From the NCBI GenBank assembly GCA_019217005.1, contig JAHBNG010000033.1:62001-126000 (forward strand): a stretch of 64,000 bases of DNA. Reading direction: 5' to 3'. The position numbers and the translations under genes were made by a program. Shown here piece by piece: positions 17,770 to 27,243 of the stretch. This DNA comes from Chloroflexi bacterium TSY (GTDB lineage Bacteria > Chloroflexota > Anaerolineae > Caldilineales > Caldilineaceae). Within the stretch, counting starts at the first letter, position 1; each line of letters begins with the position of its first letter. The notes under the pieces were generated by a model. It did no database searches, had not been told where the DNA came from, and saw only the letters and a program-made list of their open reading frames with translations.

Positions 17770-19616
17770 AACCTCTTTATACGACATTGGAAGGAAGACG
17801 CGCGGGAAGCATTTAAAGCGAATCAAACCCAGCTCCAAGAGGGGCTGGAGGTTGGCGACATCGAGTATACGGCGCTTACCGCAGCCGACAACTGCCTGAA
17901 TCCTATCCTCCTCGGCGAGCCATTAGATAGCACTCATCAGCAACAGCCTGTTTACATTCAGCTACTTGAAAAGCTACAGCAGGAAGAATCGATGCTTTAT
18001 GCTTGGATAGCATCCCAGTTCATGTTGAATCTGCGTAGCATAGAATCGAGTAATCCACACCAATTGACTGGCGAATGCTTCGACGCGGCAGAACTATTGC
18101 CTGTTTTACAGCAAGCCAAAAGTTACACGACGCTCTTTATCGTACACTTGCTGAACGCCTGGCTCTGCCTGTTGTTCAAAGAATATAGTGACGCGATCAG
18201 CCATTCACAACAGGCCGAACAGTATGCAGAATCGGTGATTGGCATAACGGTGGTCGTGTCACACAATTTCATCTATTCGCTGGCCCTGCTGGCGGCGTGG
18301 CCGATGGAAGATGAATCAACGCAGGCCAAGTATCTCGCAAAGGTTGCCGCCAATCAAGAGCGCATGGCCCTGTGGACGCACCACGCGCCGATGAACTATC
18401 AGCACAAATTTGATTTGGTGGAAGCCGAGCGGCTGCGCGTTGTGGGCAAACATTGGCATGCGGTCGCTTCCTATGAACGTGCGATTCAGGGCGCGCGGGA
18501 GCATGGCTATCTGCACGACGAAGCCCTTGCCCATGAGCTGGCCGCAGAGTTTTTCTTGGTCAACGACATGGCAACTGCGGGTCAGGCTCACCTGCACGCC
18601 GCCCACGCCGCCTATATGCGCTGGCAGGCCAGCACGAAAGTGGCCGCCTTGGAAGCGCACTATCCCCAATTAACGCCAGCGCATGCTGAAGAGACGCAGA
18701 CGGCGTCCGATTTCCTGTCGACCTCCAACATCTCGCCCAGCAGCACGTCGACCAGCCTCTGGGACGCGTCCAGCATTCTGAAAGCGTCCCAGACCCTCTC
18801 TAGCGAGATGAATCTGCCCCAGTTGTTGATCCAGCTGATGGAACTGGTCATTGAAAATGCCGGCGCCGAAACAGGGTATCTCTTGCTGCTTCGCCAAGAT
18901 CGCTGGGTTATCGAAGCCGAGGGGCGCGTGGACCTCGCTGACCTGAATGTTGCCGTCATGCAGTCGATTCCGCTGGATCAGGTAGACTACTTATCTCATG
19001 CTATCGTGAACTATGTGGCACGCACCCGACAGCCCGTGGTATTGGATGATGCCAGCGACGACGGCCCGTTCCAGCGAGATCGTGCGATCAAGAACCGACA
19101 GCCGAAATCCGTTCTCTGTATGCCGCTGCTCAACCAGAGCAACCTGAGTGCCATTCTCTATCTGGAAAACAATCTCATTTCAGGGGCCTTCACTGAAGAT
19201 CGCTTGGAAGTGTTGACGCTACTGGGAAGTCAGGCGGCCATTTCCTTAGAAAATGCCACCCTCTACACACAGCAGCAGCAGGCCGAAGTGCGCGCACGAT
19301 ACATGGTACAATTCCAGCAGTCGCTTATTGCCGCCAGCAATCAGTTACTACAGCATCCTGCATCTACCTCGCTCTACCAACAGATATTGCAACAGGCAGT
19401 ACAGATTATTCCCGGCGCGCAGGCCGGCAGCATCACGCAGCGTGGCGACGATAACCGTCATTATTTTGTGGCCGCAGTGGGTTACGATCTGACCGAGATC
19501 TCGAAAGTCAGTTTTACAGATGATGAAGCCTTAGAGATAAGCGACAAAGGGGCCTCGTCGTATCTCGTGGAAAATTTGCGCGATCTGAATCAATCCAATC
19601 TGGCATCCAGCGAATA
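17770..19616 (+). pseudogene. Multi-sensor histidine kinase, 5'-truncated part A (helical-repeat arm, GAF1, start of GAF2)
   Basis: The frame is open from the ISAzo13 border (17770), although the first ATG is at 17992. The text 'IRHWKEDAREAFKANQTQLQEGLE' and the following ~300 residues match the alpha-helical arm that in Chloroflexota links an AAA/STAND ATPase (and often a Ser/Thr kinase domain) to GAF domains. Those N-terminal domains are missing, and the 70 bp left of the IS contain an in-frame stop, so the true 5' end has been lost. GAF1 spans about 18770-19270, ending 'AAISLENATLYTQQQQAEV'; GAF2 begins at about 19300. The segment ends at an IS inserted at 19617. Joining GAATA to 21102 onward restores 'SEYEIMQ' in frame with part B. 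Expression as a working sensor is unlikely. Confidence 0.75.
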
Positions 19617-21096
19617 CTTTACTTTCTGGTAAAGGCTTGAGTGACAAAGGGCAAACCGAAAGGGGCGGAAAAAAGAATCCACCCTGAAAAAACGGGATAA
19701 AATGTAAAAATAGTGCTCGGCTAGTTTAAGCAGCGGCATTGAGGCGGCGATGAGCGAGAACGCCTTTAGGGAAATGGTGTGAAACCGAGGCCTTTTTCCG
19801 AAAGTCAGGGTCGAGTTGGTCAGGAGTTGGAAAAAGAGCACTCGAGAGAACACGGCGCAGCCTGCCGGGAGTGGATTGAGGCTCTCGATCCCAGTAGCCA
19901 GTCGGTATGGGAGGAAGAGAAGCGGCTAAATGGGAAAGAAGATTGCCAGCAAGCAGCCCCAGTTCAGGTAAGCGGAAACAAGCCTCATCGGCATGAACAA
20001 ATTGACGATGTAAGCCAATCATCTGCTTGGAAGCCAAGGGGGGAGGTTCAACAGGCCAGCGTTCCAGGTAGACAAGATAAATGGTTTCAGGCTGCAAAGT
20101 CATAACGGTCGCCAAAACCAAAGGTGTGTTGTAGGCCGGATCCTGAATGACGTAAATCGAGTAGGTACGGTTGGCTGTATCCACCTTGGTTGTTCTGGGG
20201 ACGAGATTGTGCCATGCTTGATAGCAAATCAGGCGACCACTATAGAAAAGCGACCAGACGAGTCCGGAGTTGTAGCCTCGAGTCGCTTTCCTTATAGCTG
20301 CGAGAGCGGACGCACAATATCACCATATTCAGGTGGTCTGCCTTTTCTTTGCGTTTGGGGAACTCATTGCGGCGCACTGTGCAGTTAATGCTTCCCGGAC
20401 AAATCGGTCGATGCCGCTTTCTAGCATTTCTCTGATTGTAAACCCGGCATCGACCACCGCCACTTCGTCTGACTCCAGTGATTTCTTCGTCTCTGTCAGC
20501 AGCTTTTCCGAAACTCACTTTCCTTTGTTCCAACCGTGCATCTCGATTGCCTTGAGCAGTGGCACTCGCTTCCCGCCTATCTCCCCGAGCTTATCATCAC
20601 TCCAAAGATGAGCGCGGCAATGCCCGACGAGCCGTTGAGTTATAGAGTCGGTTCACTTTCCCTTGCAGCTTCGGTCGCCAGAACCCTGTGATATCTATGC
20701 TTTTCACTCGGTACCCTTCTAACTTTTTTGCCTCCCATTCCCTTTCCACTTCTTCTTGCCACGACCCCAGCAGACTTGTGATATCCCATGATCCATATCA
20801 GCTCCACCAGCTTCGCCGGGCTCCTCATCTTCAAACCCGCTTTCTTTCAATGCGCTATGGATTGCTCCTCGACTTTTCAGAAACGACCCATTCAGCATTG
20901 CCCACATCAGACGCATTACATTTACGTTTGTTCCCATCGGCGTTACTTGCAATACATTCATCAGTACTGCTATAGTTATTTCTGGCGCGGTTAGCATTCC
21001 TTCCTCCTTTTTGGGTTCTCTACCTTTAGGATGAACTGCTAACCGCTTTTTGTCACATTTCTCACCTCATCTCTTTTCTTTTACCAGAAAGTAAAG
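19617..21096 (-). mobile_element. Unassigned DDE-type IS, copy 1 (1480 bp), degenerate
   Basis: Bounded by CTTTACTTTCTGGTAAA inverted repeats at both ends. The same element, reversed, is at 42559-44032. Flanking 5-mers are GAATA (left) and GACTA (right), a likely 5 bp target duplication differing only at the central base. Removing the element and one 5-mer rejoins the kinase frame exactly. Confidence 0.8.
19726..20997 (-). pseudogene. Transposase of the degenerate IS, copy 1
   Basis: Read across frames on the minus strand, the product starts 'MLTAPEITIAVLMNVLQVTP' (20997), continues through 'ELIWIMGYHKS', 'EEVAVVDAGFTI'-like text (catalytic Asp in VDAGF; here the frame is lost) and ends with the readable block 20184-19726: 'TYSIYVIQDPAYNTPLVLAT', 'YLERWPVEPPPLASKQMIGL' (probable catalytic Glu) and 'FPKGVLAHRRLNAAA'. 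Several frameshifts and an in-frame stop break it. Some breaks (for example in 'aagtctgctgg') are shared with copy 2, whereas others are private, such as gagcccgg here against gagctccgg in copy 2. The family is not recognised beyond IS4-type DDE. Confidence 0.65.
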
Positions 21097-22842
21097 GACT
21101 ATGAAATCATGCAAAATGCTGGGCAGATTCATGCGATTCAGGTCACGTTGATGGTACCCATTCGTCAAGGCGACAAGATGGTCGCAACGTTGATGCTCGA
21201 CAATATGGATGACCGCAACGCGTTTGGCGAGGAAGCGCGACGGATGGCCGAAGCCTTTGGCGCTCAGGTTGGCGTGGTGTTGCAGCAGTTGGCGCTTCAG
21301 GCCGATCTGGTACGCGAAGAAGAACGTTATCGCCAACTGGTCGAACGCATGAACGACGGCTTGAGCACCGTTAATGAAGAGGGCGTGATTACCTTTGTCA
21401 ATGAGCCTTTCTGCGAGATGCTGGGCTACACGGCAAATGAACTCATTGGTATGCCATTGCTCCATCTCTTTGATGCGGAAAATCGACAGATACTGAACCA
21501 GCAGTGGGTACTGCGTGAGGCTGGGGCCAATGAACCCTATGAGATCACATACCGCCGTAAAAATGGGTTGCCCCTCTACACCATTGTGTCGCCCCAGCCG
21601 GTCTTTGATGACAATAAGGTCTTCCGCGGGAGCGTGAGCGTCACAACCGACATCACAGATCGGGTGCTGGCGCAGCAGGTGTTGGAACAGCGGGTAGAGG
21701 AGCGCACGCGCACGCTGGAAACCACTCGTTCCGTGGTCTCAACGCTGGATCTGGAACCACTGCTCAACCTCATTCTCGACCAGTTGGAGCAGGTCGTTGC
21801 CTACTCTGGCAGCGTCATCATCGGTCTGGATGATGACGAACTGGTGGTGTTAGCCTACCGTGGACCCGCCCCATATGACGAGGCCGTCGGACGACGTTAT
21901 CCCGCGGCCCCCATGTTGAGTAGTCTCAAACAGTTCGATCTGCAGACCACAATGATCGTGCCCGATGTAAGTTGTCATCCATTTGTGACACCGATGCTGC
22001 AGCAGATTTTGGGCGAACGCATGGACACACTGCTCGACTATAGCCGCGCCTGGATGGCTGTACCTCTGCTTGTCGGTGAACAGATGATTGGCCTGTTGAG
22101 CGTCAGCCACAACCTGCCTGATTATTACACAACACAACAAGGAGAACTTGTGAAAGCATTTGCCGACCAAGCTGCTCTAGCGATTGTCAATGCCCAACGC
22201 TATCAGCAAGCCCCTATCGAAGCCGTGGGGGAAGAGCGCAATCGTTTGGCTCGGGAACTGCATGATTCGGTCACGCAGGCCCTCTACACTGCGAATCTCT
22301 ATGCAGGCGCAACAGAGAGAGCATTGTCGTCGGGCAAATACGATGTTAGTCAAGAATATATACATGAGTTGCAAGGCACCATTCGCGAAGCCACGCACGA
22401 CATGCGCCTGCTCATCTTTGAACTACGTCCGCCTCTGTTAGAAAATGAGGGGTTAGCGGCGGCGATTCGCGCTCGGATCGAGGCTGTCGAATCGCGATCC
22501 GGCATCGACGTGCAGCTTTTAGCCGACGACCAAGTGCGTCCACCGATTGGCGTTGAAGCCGAACTGTATCGAGTGGCACAGGAAGCACTGAATAATATTG
22601 TCAAACATGCCCAAGCAAAGGCAGTGGAGATCAAACTGCGGATGGGAAATGACCACTTCCTGTTAGAAGTGCGCGACAATGGACGTGGCTTCGACCCCCA
22701 AACAAACGGCGGCGATGGTCACATCGGCCTGACCAGCATGGCAGAGCGGGTCGAAAAGCTTGGCGGTACACTGACCATCGACACCGCACTAGGCCACGGA
22801 CCATCGATTCGGGTGGCCGTGCCTGTAAAAATGGCAGAGTAG
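21097..22842 (+). pseudogene. Multi-sensor histidine kinase part B (end of GAF2, PAS, GAF3, HisKA_3, HATPase)
   Basis: Continuation of the kinase after the IS; an internal ATG at 21109 could give a 577-residue protein but has no ribosome site. Domains: the end of GAF2 ('VPIRQGDKMVATLMLDN'), PAS ('YRQLVERMNDGLSTVNEEGV', 'FCEMLGYTANELIGM'), a coiled linker, GAF3 ('TLDLEPLLNLILDQLEQVV' to 'AALAIVNAQRYQ'), the HisKA_3 dimerisation motif with phospho-acceptor His in 'RNRLARELHDSVTQALY', and HATPase ('QEALNNIVKHAQAK', 'DNGRGFD', 'GHIGLTSMAERVEKLGG'). This is a NarX/DesK-type kinase output. The neighbouring NarL-type regulator is its obvious partner. Part B keeps all catalytic boxes, so a truncated, possibly constitutive kinase remains conceivable if transcribed from the IS end. 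Confidence 0.75.
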
Positions 22843-22845
22843 CGA

Positions 22846-22903
22846 AGTTGCAAGGTTGCAAATATATAGTCGGATCCGACTATATATTTGCAACCTTGCA
22901 ACT
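22846..22903. repeat. 58 bp perfect palindrome between kinase and response regulator
   Basis: Positions 22846-22874 (starting AGTTGCAAGGTTGCAA) are the exact reverse complement of 22875-22903, with no unpaired loop; the centre is CGGATCCG. It starts 3 bp after the kinase stop and ends 27 bp before the regulator ATG. It could form a terminator or attenuator hairpin, an RNase III site, or a cruciform. Confidence 0.95.
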
Positions 22904-22930
22904 CTATAAACATTCAAAGGAGATGAACTC

Positions 22931-23611
22931 ATGGCGAATCAATCGATCCGCGTGCTTGTTGTGGATGATCATGGCATTGTGCGACGGGGGACCTGTGCGC
23001 TGCTGACTGAGGAGCAAGACTTCGAGGTCGTTGGCGAGGCGAGTGATGGGCTGGAAGCCATTGCCCAAGCTAAAGCACTCCAACCCGACGTCATTTTGAT
23101 GGATCTGATGATGCCCAACCTGGATGGAGTTGAGGCCATCAAACGCATCACGGCCGATCATCCAGCGATCCGCATTCTTGCTCTGACCAGCTTTGCCACG
23201 GATGATAAAGTCTTCCCTGCCATCAAAGCCGGCGCATTGGGCTATCTGCTCAAAGATGCGGATCCACCGGAGCTAATCACAGCCATCCGCCAAGTACACC
23301 GCGGCGAACCATCGCTGCATCCGAGCATCGCGCGCAAAGTACTGCAAGAGTTGAGCCGCCCACTCCAGCCCGGTGCGCCTGACGGTCCCGATCCGCTCAC
23401 CGCCCGCGAACTCGACGTGTTGAAGCTGGTTGCCCAGGGCATGAGCAACCAGCAAATTGCCGATCAGTTGACCGTCACCGAGGTCACAGTACGTACCCAT
23501 GTGAGTAACATTTTGAGCAAGCTGCATCTTGCAAACCGGGTGCAGGCCACGCTTTATGCGTTGCGTGAGGGGATTGCTAAGTTAGAGACGAAATCGGAGG
23601 AGCAACCATGA
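22931..23611 (+). CDS. NarL/FixJ-type response regulator
   Basis: 226 residues. Receiver domain: 'RVLVVDDHGIVRRG' (acidic pocket), phospho-acceptor Asp in 'VILMDLMMPNLDG' at about residue 59, Thr/Ser switch 'ALTSFA', Lys in 'YLLKDA'. C-terminal LuxR HTH: 'LTARELDVLKLVAQGMSNQQIADQL' and 'VTEVTVRTHVSNILSKLHLANR'. A ribosome site (AAAGGAG) lies upstream. It is encoded directly after the HisKA_3 kinase, so it is most likely activated by it. With the kinase broken, it may now be an orphan. Confidence 0.9.
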   Translation: MANQSIRVLVVDDHGIVRRGTCALLTEEQDFEVVGEASDGLEAIAQAKALQPDVILMDLMMPNLDGVEAIKRITADHPAIRILALTSFATDDKVFPAIKAGALGYLLKDADPPELITAIRQVHRGEPSLHPSIARKVLQELSRPLQPGAPDGPDPLTARELDVLKLVAQGMSNQQIADQLTVTEVTVRTHVSNILSKLHLANRVQATLYALREGIAKLETKSEEQP

Positions 23612-23652
23612 AACAGTACAGTGAGGAGTTGGGCACCTTCAAATCTGTTTGA
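23608..23652 (+). other. 14-codon ORF coupled to the response regulator
   Basis: ATG at 23608 overlaps the regulator stop (ATGA) and has GGAGGAG 6 bases upstream, an excellent initiation site. The frame (MKQYSEELGTFKSV) stops after 14 codons. This is probably the start of a downstream cistron that was deleted or frameshifted. A leader peptide is less likely. 23653-23838 shows no gene. Confidence 0.35.
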
Positions 23653-23839
23653 ACCGTCTCACAGTTAAACAGCGAAAACCCGAAAGCCCTGACAAAACAG
23701 TAGATCACACTACAAGACACGTTTTTTCATAAGGTTTATTCCAAAAGAATCGCCAGTGTCGCTTGTTACGGCTTAAGGATATCGGAATCCCTAAAGCCGT
23801 TGTACATTGACTGCCAACATTATACCATATCGTATCTCC

Positions 23840-23955
23840 TACAATTGTTGTAAAGGTGACCAACGAATGTTAATTAAAACCGCCTACGGGCGGTTTTTTG
23901 TTGAGAAAAATCTCCACGGTAGACCGATGATTTTCTATGTGCCTTGCGCTAAACT
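23840..23955 (+). promoter_or_regulatory. Terminator-promoter module M1
   Basis: Dyad TACAATTGTTGTA (23840-23852); a spacer; hairpin AAAACCGCC-TAC-GGGCGGTTTT followed by T-run (about 23877-23899); GTTGAG...CTCCAC arm; CCGATG at 23924; and a -10-like TAAACT at 23950, exactly 26 nt after the first base of CCGATG. A transcript from here would have a leader of about 53 nt before the FAD oxidase ATG at 24015. The same layout recurs at 28470, 30395, 32551 and 32839. Confidence 0.7.
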
Positions 23956-24014
23956 GGACTTTAGATAACGCACTCCCGACTCATTATCTTTAAAGAATAG
24001 AAGGATGAACCAAA

Positions 24015-25370
24015 ATGCCAAACATTGCATCATCAACCCTTACCAATCTCACTGCTATCGTCGGTGCGGAAAACATTGTGACCAATGCCACGCAGCTACA
24101 GCGTCACTCAAAAGACAGCTACTGGTACTCACCCGTGCTCAAACCCCAACTAGCCGAGAAGTCCGCTGATGTCATTGTCCACCCCGGCACTGTGGATGAG
24201 CTAATCGACGTGATCCGCTTCGCCGTCTCCGAGCAAATTCCCATCACCATGCTGGGCGCTGGCACAGGCAACTATGGCCAGGGCGTCCCGGTTCATGGCG
24301 GCATCTCCATCAATACCAAGCGGCTGGATCGTATCCTTGAATTAACGCCAGAGCAGGCACGAGTTGAAGCAGGTGTTATCCTCATGACCGTTGAACAGGC
24401 GGCCCGCAAAATTGGTGCGGAACTACGCTTCTTTCCCAGCACGGTGCAGACGGCGACGGCGGGCGGTTTTCTGGCGGGTGGTTCGGGTGGCGTCGGCTCC
24501 ATCACCTATGGTTCGCTTTGGGATGAAGGCAACGTCCTGGGCATTACCGTGGTCACGGTGGAAGCAGAACCACACATCCTCACCATCACCGACCCAGTCG
24601 AGATGCAGGGCGTGATCCACAACTGCGGCCTGACCTGCATTATCGTCGACTTGACGTTGGCCCTGGCACCAGCCATGCCGTGGGAACAATATGTGGTCGC
24701 CTTTGACGATTTTGAAACAGCCCTGCGCTTTGGGGAAGAGTTGGCCCACAATGAAACCGTGAGCAAACGGCTCGTCACCCCGCTGGAGTGGCCCATACCC
24801 AGCTACTTTCGTCAGCTTGTAAAAGAAGGTGCCTGTCCTGAAGGCAAATCCATTGTTCTACTTCATGTGGTGATGGATCAAGAGTCGATGACGCAACGCG
24901 CTGCGCCATACGGTGGCACCATTACCTGGTACAGCCCTCATGAAAAGTATCAGCGAAAGGGCTGGCAGTTAACCGACTTTTCATGGAATCACACGACGCT
25001 GTGGGCCATGCGCACAGACGAGCAACTAACCTATTTGCAAGATCTCTTCGATCCCGAGCGGCTGTATGAACAGCATCGATTACGCAAAGCGCGCTACGGT
25101 GACGACGTGCTGACCCACATCGAGTTCACCATCTTCCGCGGTCGTCTTGTCCCTTCGGGTCTGAGCATTGTGCGCTATCGCTCCAAAGAGCATTTGTGGG
25201 AACTCATCGACTACTGCGAATCGATTGGCATGATTGTGGCCAATCCTCACACCCACTATCTGGATGAAGATGTGCGCTGGAACGGGCAGCCGATTCTGGA
25301 TGCCAAAGCAGAGTGGGACCCCCACGGCCTGCTCAACCCTGGGCATTTGCGCAGCCTGGAAGTAGCGTAG
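24015..25370 (+). CDS. FAD-binding oxidoreductase (GlcD/VAO-type)
   Basis: 451 residues of the vanillyl-alcohol-oxidase fold. The FAD-binding PCMH domain shows 'VIVHPGTVDELIDVIRFA', 'ITMLGAGTGNYGQGVPVHGG' (pyrophosphate loop), 'FFPSTVQTATAGGFLAGGSG' and 'YGSLWDEGNVLG'. The C-terminal domain ends 'AEWDPHGLLNPGHL', the usual cap of GlcD/lactate-dehydrogenase-like enzymes. It likely oxidises a 2-hydroxy acid or similar alcohol with FAD. The ABC importer encoded immediately downstream could supply the substrate. It is preceded by module M1 and an AGAAGGA ribosome site. Confidence 0.8.
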   Translation: MPNIASSTLTNLTAIVGAENIVTNATQLQRHSKDSYWYSPVLKPQLAEKSADVIVHPGTVDELIDVIRFAVSEQIPITMLGAGTGNYGQGVPVHGGISINTKRLDRILELTPEQARVEAGVILMTVEQAARKIGAELRFFPSTVQTATAGGFLAGGSGGVGSITYGSLWDEGNVLGITVVTVEAEPHILTITDPVEMQGVIHNCGLTCIIVDLTLALAPAMPWEQYVVAFDDFETALRFGEELAHNETVSKRLVTPLEWPIPSYFRQLVKEGACPEGKSIVLLHVVMDQESMTQRAAPYGGTITWYSPHEKYQRKGWQLTDFSWNHTTLWAMRTDEQLTYLQDLFDPERLYEQHRLRKARYGDDVLTHIEFTIFRGRLVPSGLSIVRYRSKEHLWELIDYCESIGMIVANPHTHYLDEDVRWNGQPILDAKAEWDPHGLLNPGHLRSLEVA

Positions 25371-25408
25371 ACAGCAACTCAAACCAATAGAGAAAGGAGT
25401 GAAGACAG

Positions 25409-26197
25409 ATGAATATACGTGAATATGCTGTAGAAACGAAGAGACCCCCGACTTCACAAAAAGTAGCCCCAACGTTATCTTTTTCCGACGTGAGCATGAC
25501 GTTCCCAGACGGCACCGAAGCTGTGCAGAATGTAACCTTTGATGTTGCACCGAAGGAATTTGTTACAGTGGTTGGGCCTTCCGGTTGTGGCAAATCAACC
25601 TTACTCCGCATGGCAGCCGGGTTGCTCTCGCAGACATCGGGCGAGGTATCCGTCAATCGCCAGGGAATTGGCTTTGTCTTCCAGGATGCCACCTTGATGG
25701 AGTGGCGAACCGTTCAGGACAACGTAGAACTGCTGGCTGAACTGCGAGGATTCGACGCCAACGAGCGCAAGCGTCGGGCCAGTGAGGCAATCGAATTGGT
25801 TGGCCTCTCTGGCTTTGAAAATCACTACCCTAAGACCCTATCGGGCGGCATGAAAATGCGAGTGTCGCTAGCCCGCACGATGACGCTTAAACCACCCGTT
25901 TTCCTCTTTGACGAACCCTTTGGGGCCTTGGACGAGATCACCAGGGAACGGCTCAATGAGGAGACGCTCAAGCTGTTTGTACAGGAGCAGTTTGCGGGGC
26001 TCTTTATTACCCACTCCATCTATGAAGCTGTCTTTCTTTCGACTCGCATCCACGTTATGTCAGCACGCCCAGGAAGGCTCATTGCTACGTTCGACGTGCC
26101 GTTTGACTATCCCAGAGATCCTGACTTGCGCTTTGATGCAGACTTCCAAGCACTAAGCCAAGATATCTCACATGCCCTGCTGGAGGCTCACTCATGA
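25409..26197 (+). CDS. ABC transporter ATP-binding protein, nitrate/sulfonate/taurine type
   Basis: 262 residues. Walker A 'VVGPSGCGKSTLLRMAAGLL', Q-loop 'FQDATLMEWRTVQDNVEL', signature 'LSGGMKMRVSLARTMTLKP', Walker B 'VFLFDEPFGALDEITR' and switch His 'ITHSIYEAVFL' are all intact. The sequence pattern (MEWRTV, FGALDEITR) is that of the SsuB/TauB/NrtD group. A GAAAGGAG ribosome site precedes the ATG. Its stop overlaps the permease start (ATGA), so the two are translationally coupled. It energises import by the permease with the lipoprotein at 27244. Confidence 0.9.
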   Translation: MNIREYAVETKRPPTSQKVAPTLSFSDVSMTFPDGTEAVQNVTFDVAPKEFVTVVGPSGCGKSTLLRMAAGLLSQTSGEVSVNRQGIGFVFQDATLMEWRTVQDNVELLAELRGFDANERKRRASEAIELVGLSGFENHYPKTLSGGMKMRVSLARTMTLKPPVFLFDEPFGALDEITRERLNEETLKLFVQEQFAGLFITHSIYEAVFLSTRIHVMSARPGRLIATFDVPFDYPRDPDLRFDADFQALSQDISHALLEAHS

Positions 26198-27102
26198 ACA
26201 CACTAATCGAGAGAAGTACAATTGAGGGAAGTACGATCGAGGCGAATACAGTGACAACCAACAATGCCGTCAGCGAAGCGAAAACCATACAGCACCATTC
26301 CGCAAACGCAGGCAAGAACGTTATCCAAAGCTCGCTGCGCACACTCTTGCCGCCGCTTATACTCGGTCTACTTATGCTCGGACTTTGGTATTTCGTCTCT
26401 TATGGTCTGCTGGATGAGCAACGTCGCTTCCTACTGCGCCCGCCCCATGAAGTCTGGGCAGTCGGGTTTGCCAACTGGGCGAATTTCTCCGAGATCCTGG
26501 CGGGTCTGTGGTCCAGTACCAAGGTTGCCCTCATGGGGCTATCGCTGGCCATTGCCATCGGCTTCTCTCTGGCAACCTTGATGAGCCAGAGTCTATTGAT
26601 CGAGCGAGCCGTCTTCCCTTACGCGGTTACGTTGCAGTCCATTCCGATCTTGGCGATTGTTCCGCTTATTGGTTTCTGGTTTGGGTTTGGTGTCACTGCG
26701 CGAGTAATTGTTTGCGTGCTGATTGCCTTGTTCCCGATCATCGTCAACACGTTGTTTGGGCTGCTGGCTGCACCGCGCGGGCTGCACGACCTCTTTACGC
26801 TGCAGCAAGTTGACCGCATGACCCGACTACGTAAGCTCATGTTCCCAGCCGCGCTGCCAGCCATCTTTGCTGGCCTGCGCATCTCAGCTGGACTCTCTGT
26901 AATCGGTGCCATCGTTGGTGATTTTTTCTTTGGTCGTGGCGACCCGGGCATTGGTCAGCTGCTTCAACTCTATGCCAACCGACTGATGGGAGAGCAACTT
27001 ATCGCAGCCATCATCATGTCGTCTGTCTTAGGCGTTGCTGTATTTCAGCTATTTGGATGGATTCAAGCGTGGACGATTGGCGCTTGGCATGAAGAGAGAT
27101 AA
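26194..27102 (+). CDS. ABC transporter permease, SsuC/TauC-like
   Basis: 302 residues with a non-conserved ~45-residue hydrophilic N-terminus and about six membrane helices beginning 'LLPPLILGLLMLGLWYFVSYG'. The family EAA loop is present in altered form ('LFTLQQVDRMTRLRKLMFPAALPAIFAGLRIS'), where the coupling helix contacts the ATPase. 'AGLSVIGAIVGDFFFGRGDPGIGQLL' matches SsuC/TauC proteins. It overlaps the ATPase gene by 4 bp. A 141 bp gap, AT-rich and without a clear terminator, precedes the binding-protein gene. Confidence 0.85.
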   Translation: MNTLIERSTIEGSTIEANTVTTNNAVSEAKTIQHHSANAGKNVIQSSLRTLLPPLILGLLMLGLWYFVSYGLLDEQRRFLLRPPHEVWAVGFANWANFSEILAGLWSSTKVALMGLSLAIAIGFSLATLMSQSLLIERAVFPYAVTLQSIPILAIVPLIGFWFGFGVTARVIVCVLIALFPIIVNTLFGLLAAPRGLHDLFTLQQVDRMTRLRKLMFPAALPAIFAGLRISAGLSVIGAIVGDFFFGRGDPGIGQLLQLYANRLMGEQLIAAIIMSSVLGVAVFQLFGWIQAWTIGAWHEER

Positions 27103-27243
27103 AGAATTCTAATTGCAATTAACAAATGACAACTATGCTCCGCAGCAGCACATTATAACATTTTTGCTCGACTAAAAAGAGTTATTTTATGGCGCTGCTC
27201 AGTATTACGAAGTCAAAACACAATTCAAGAAAGGAAAAATCTA

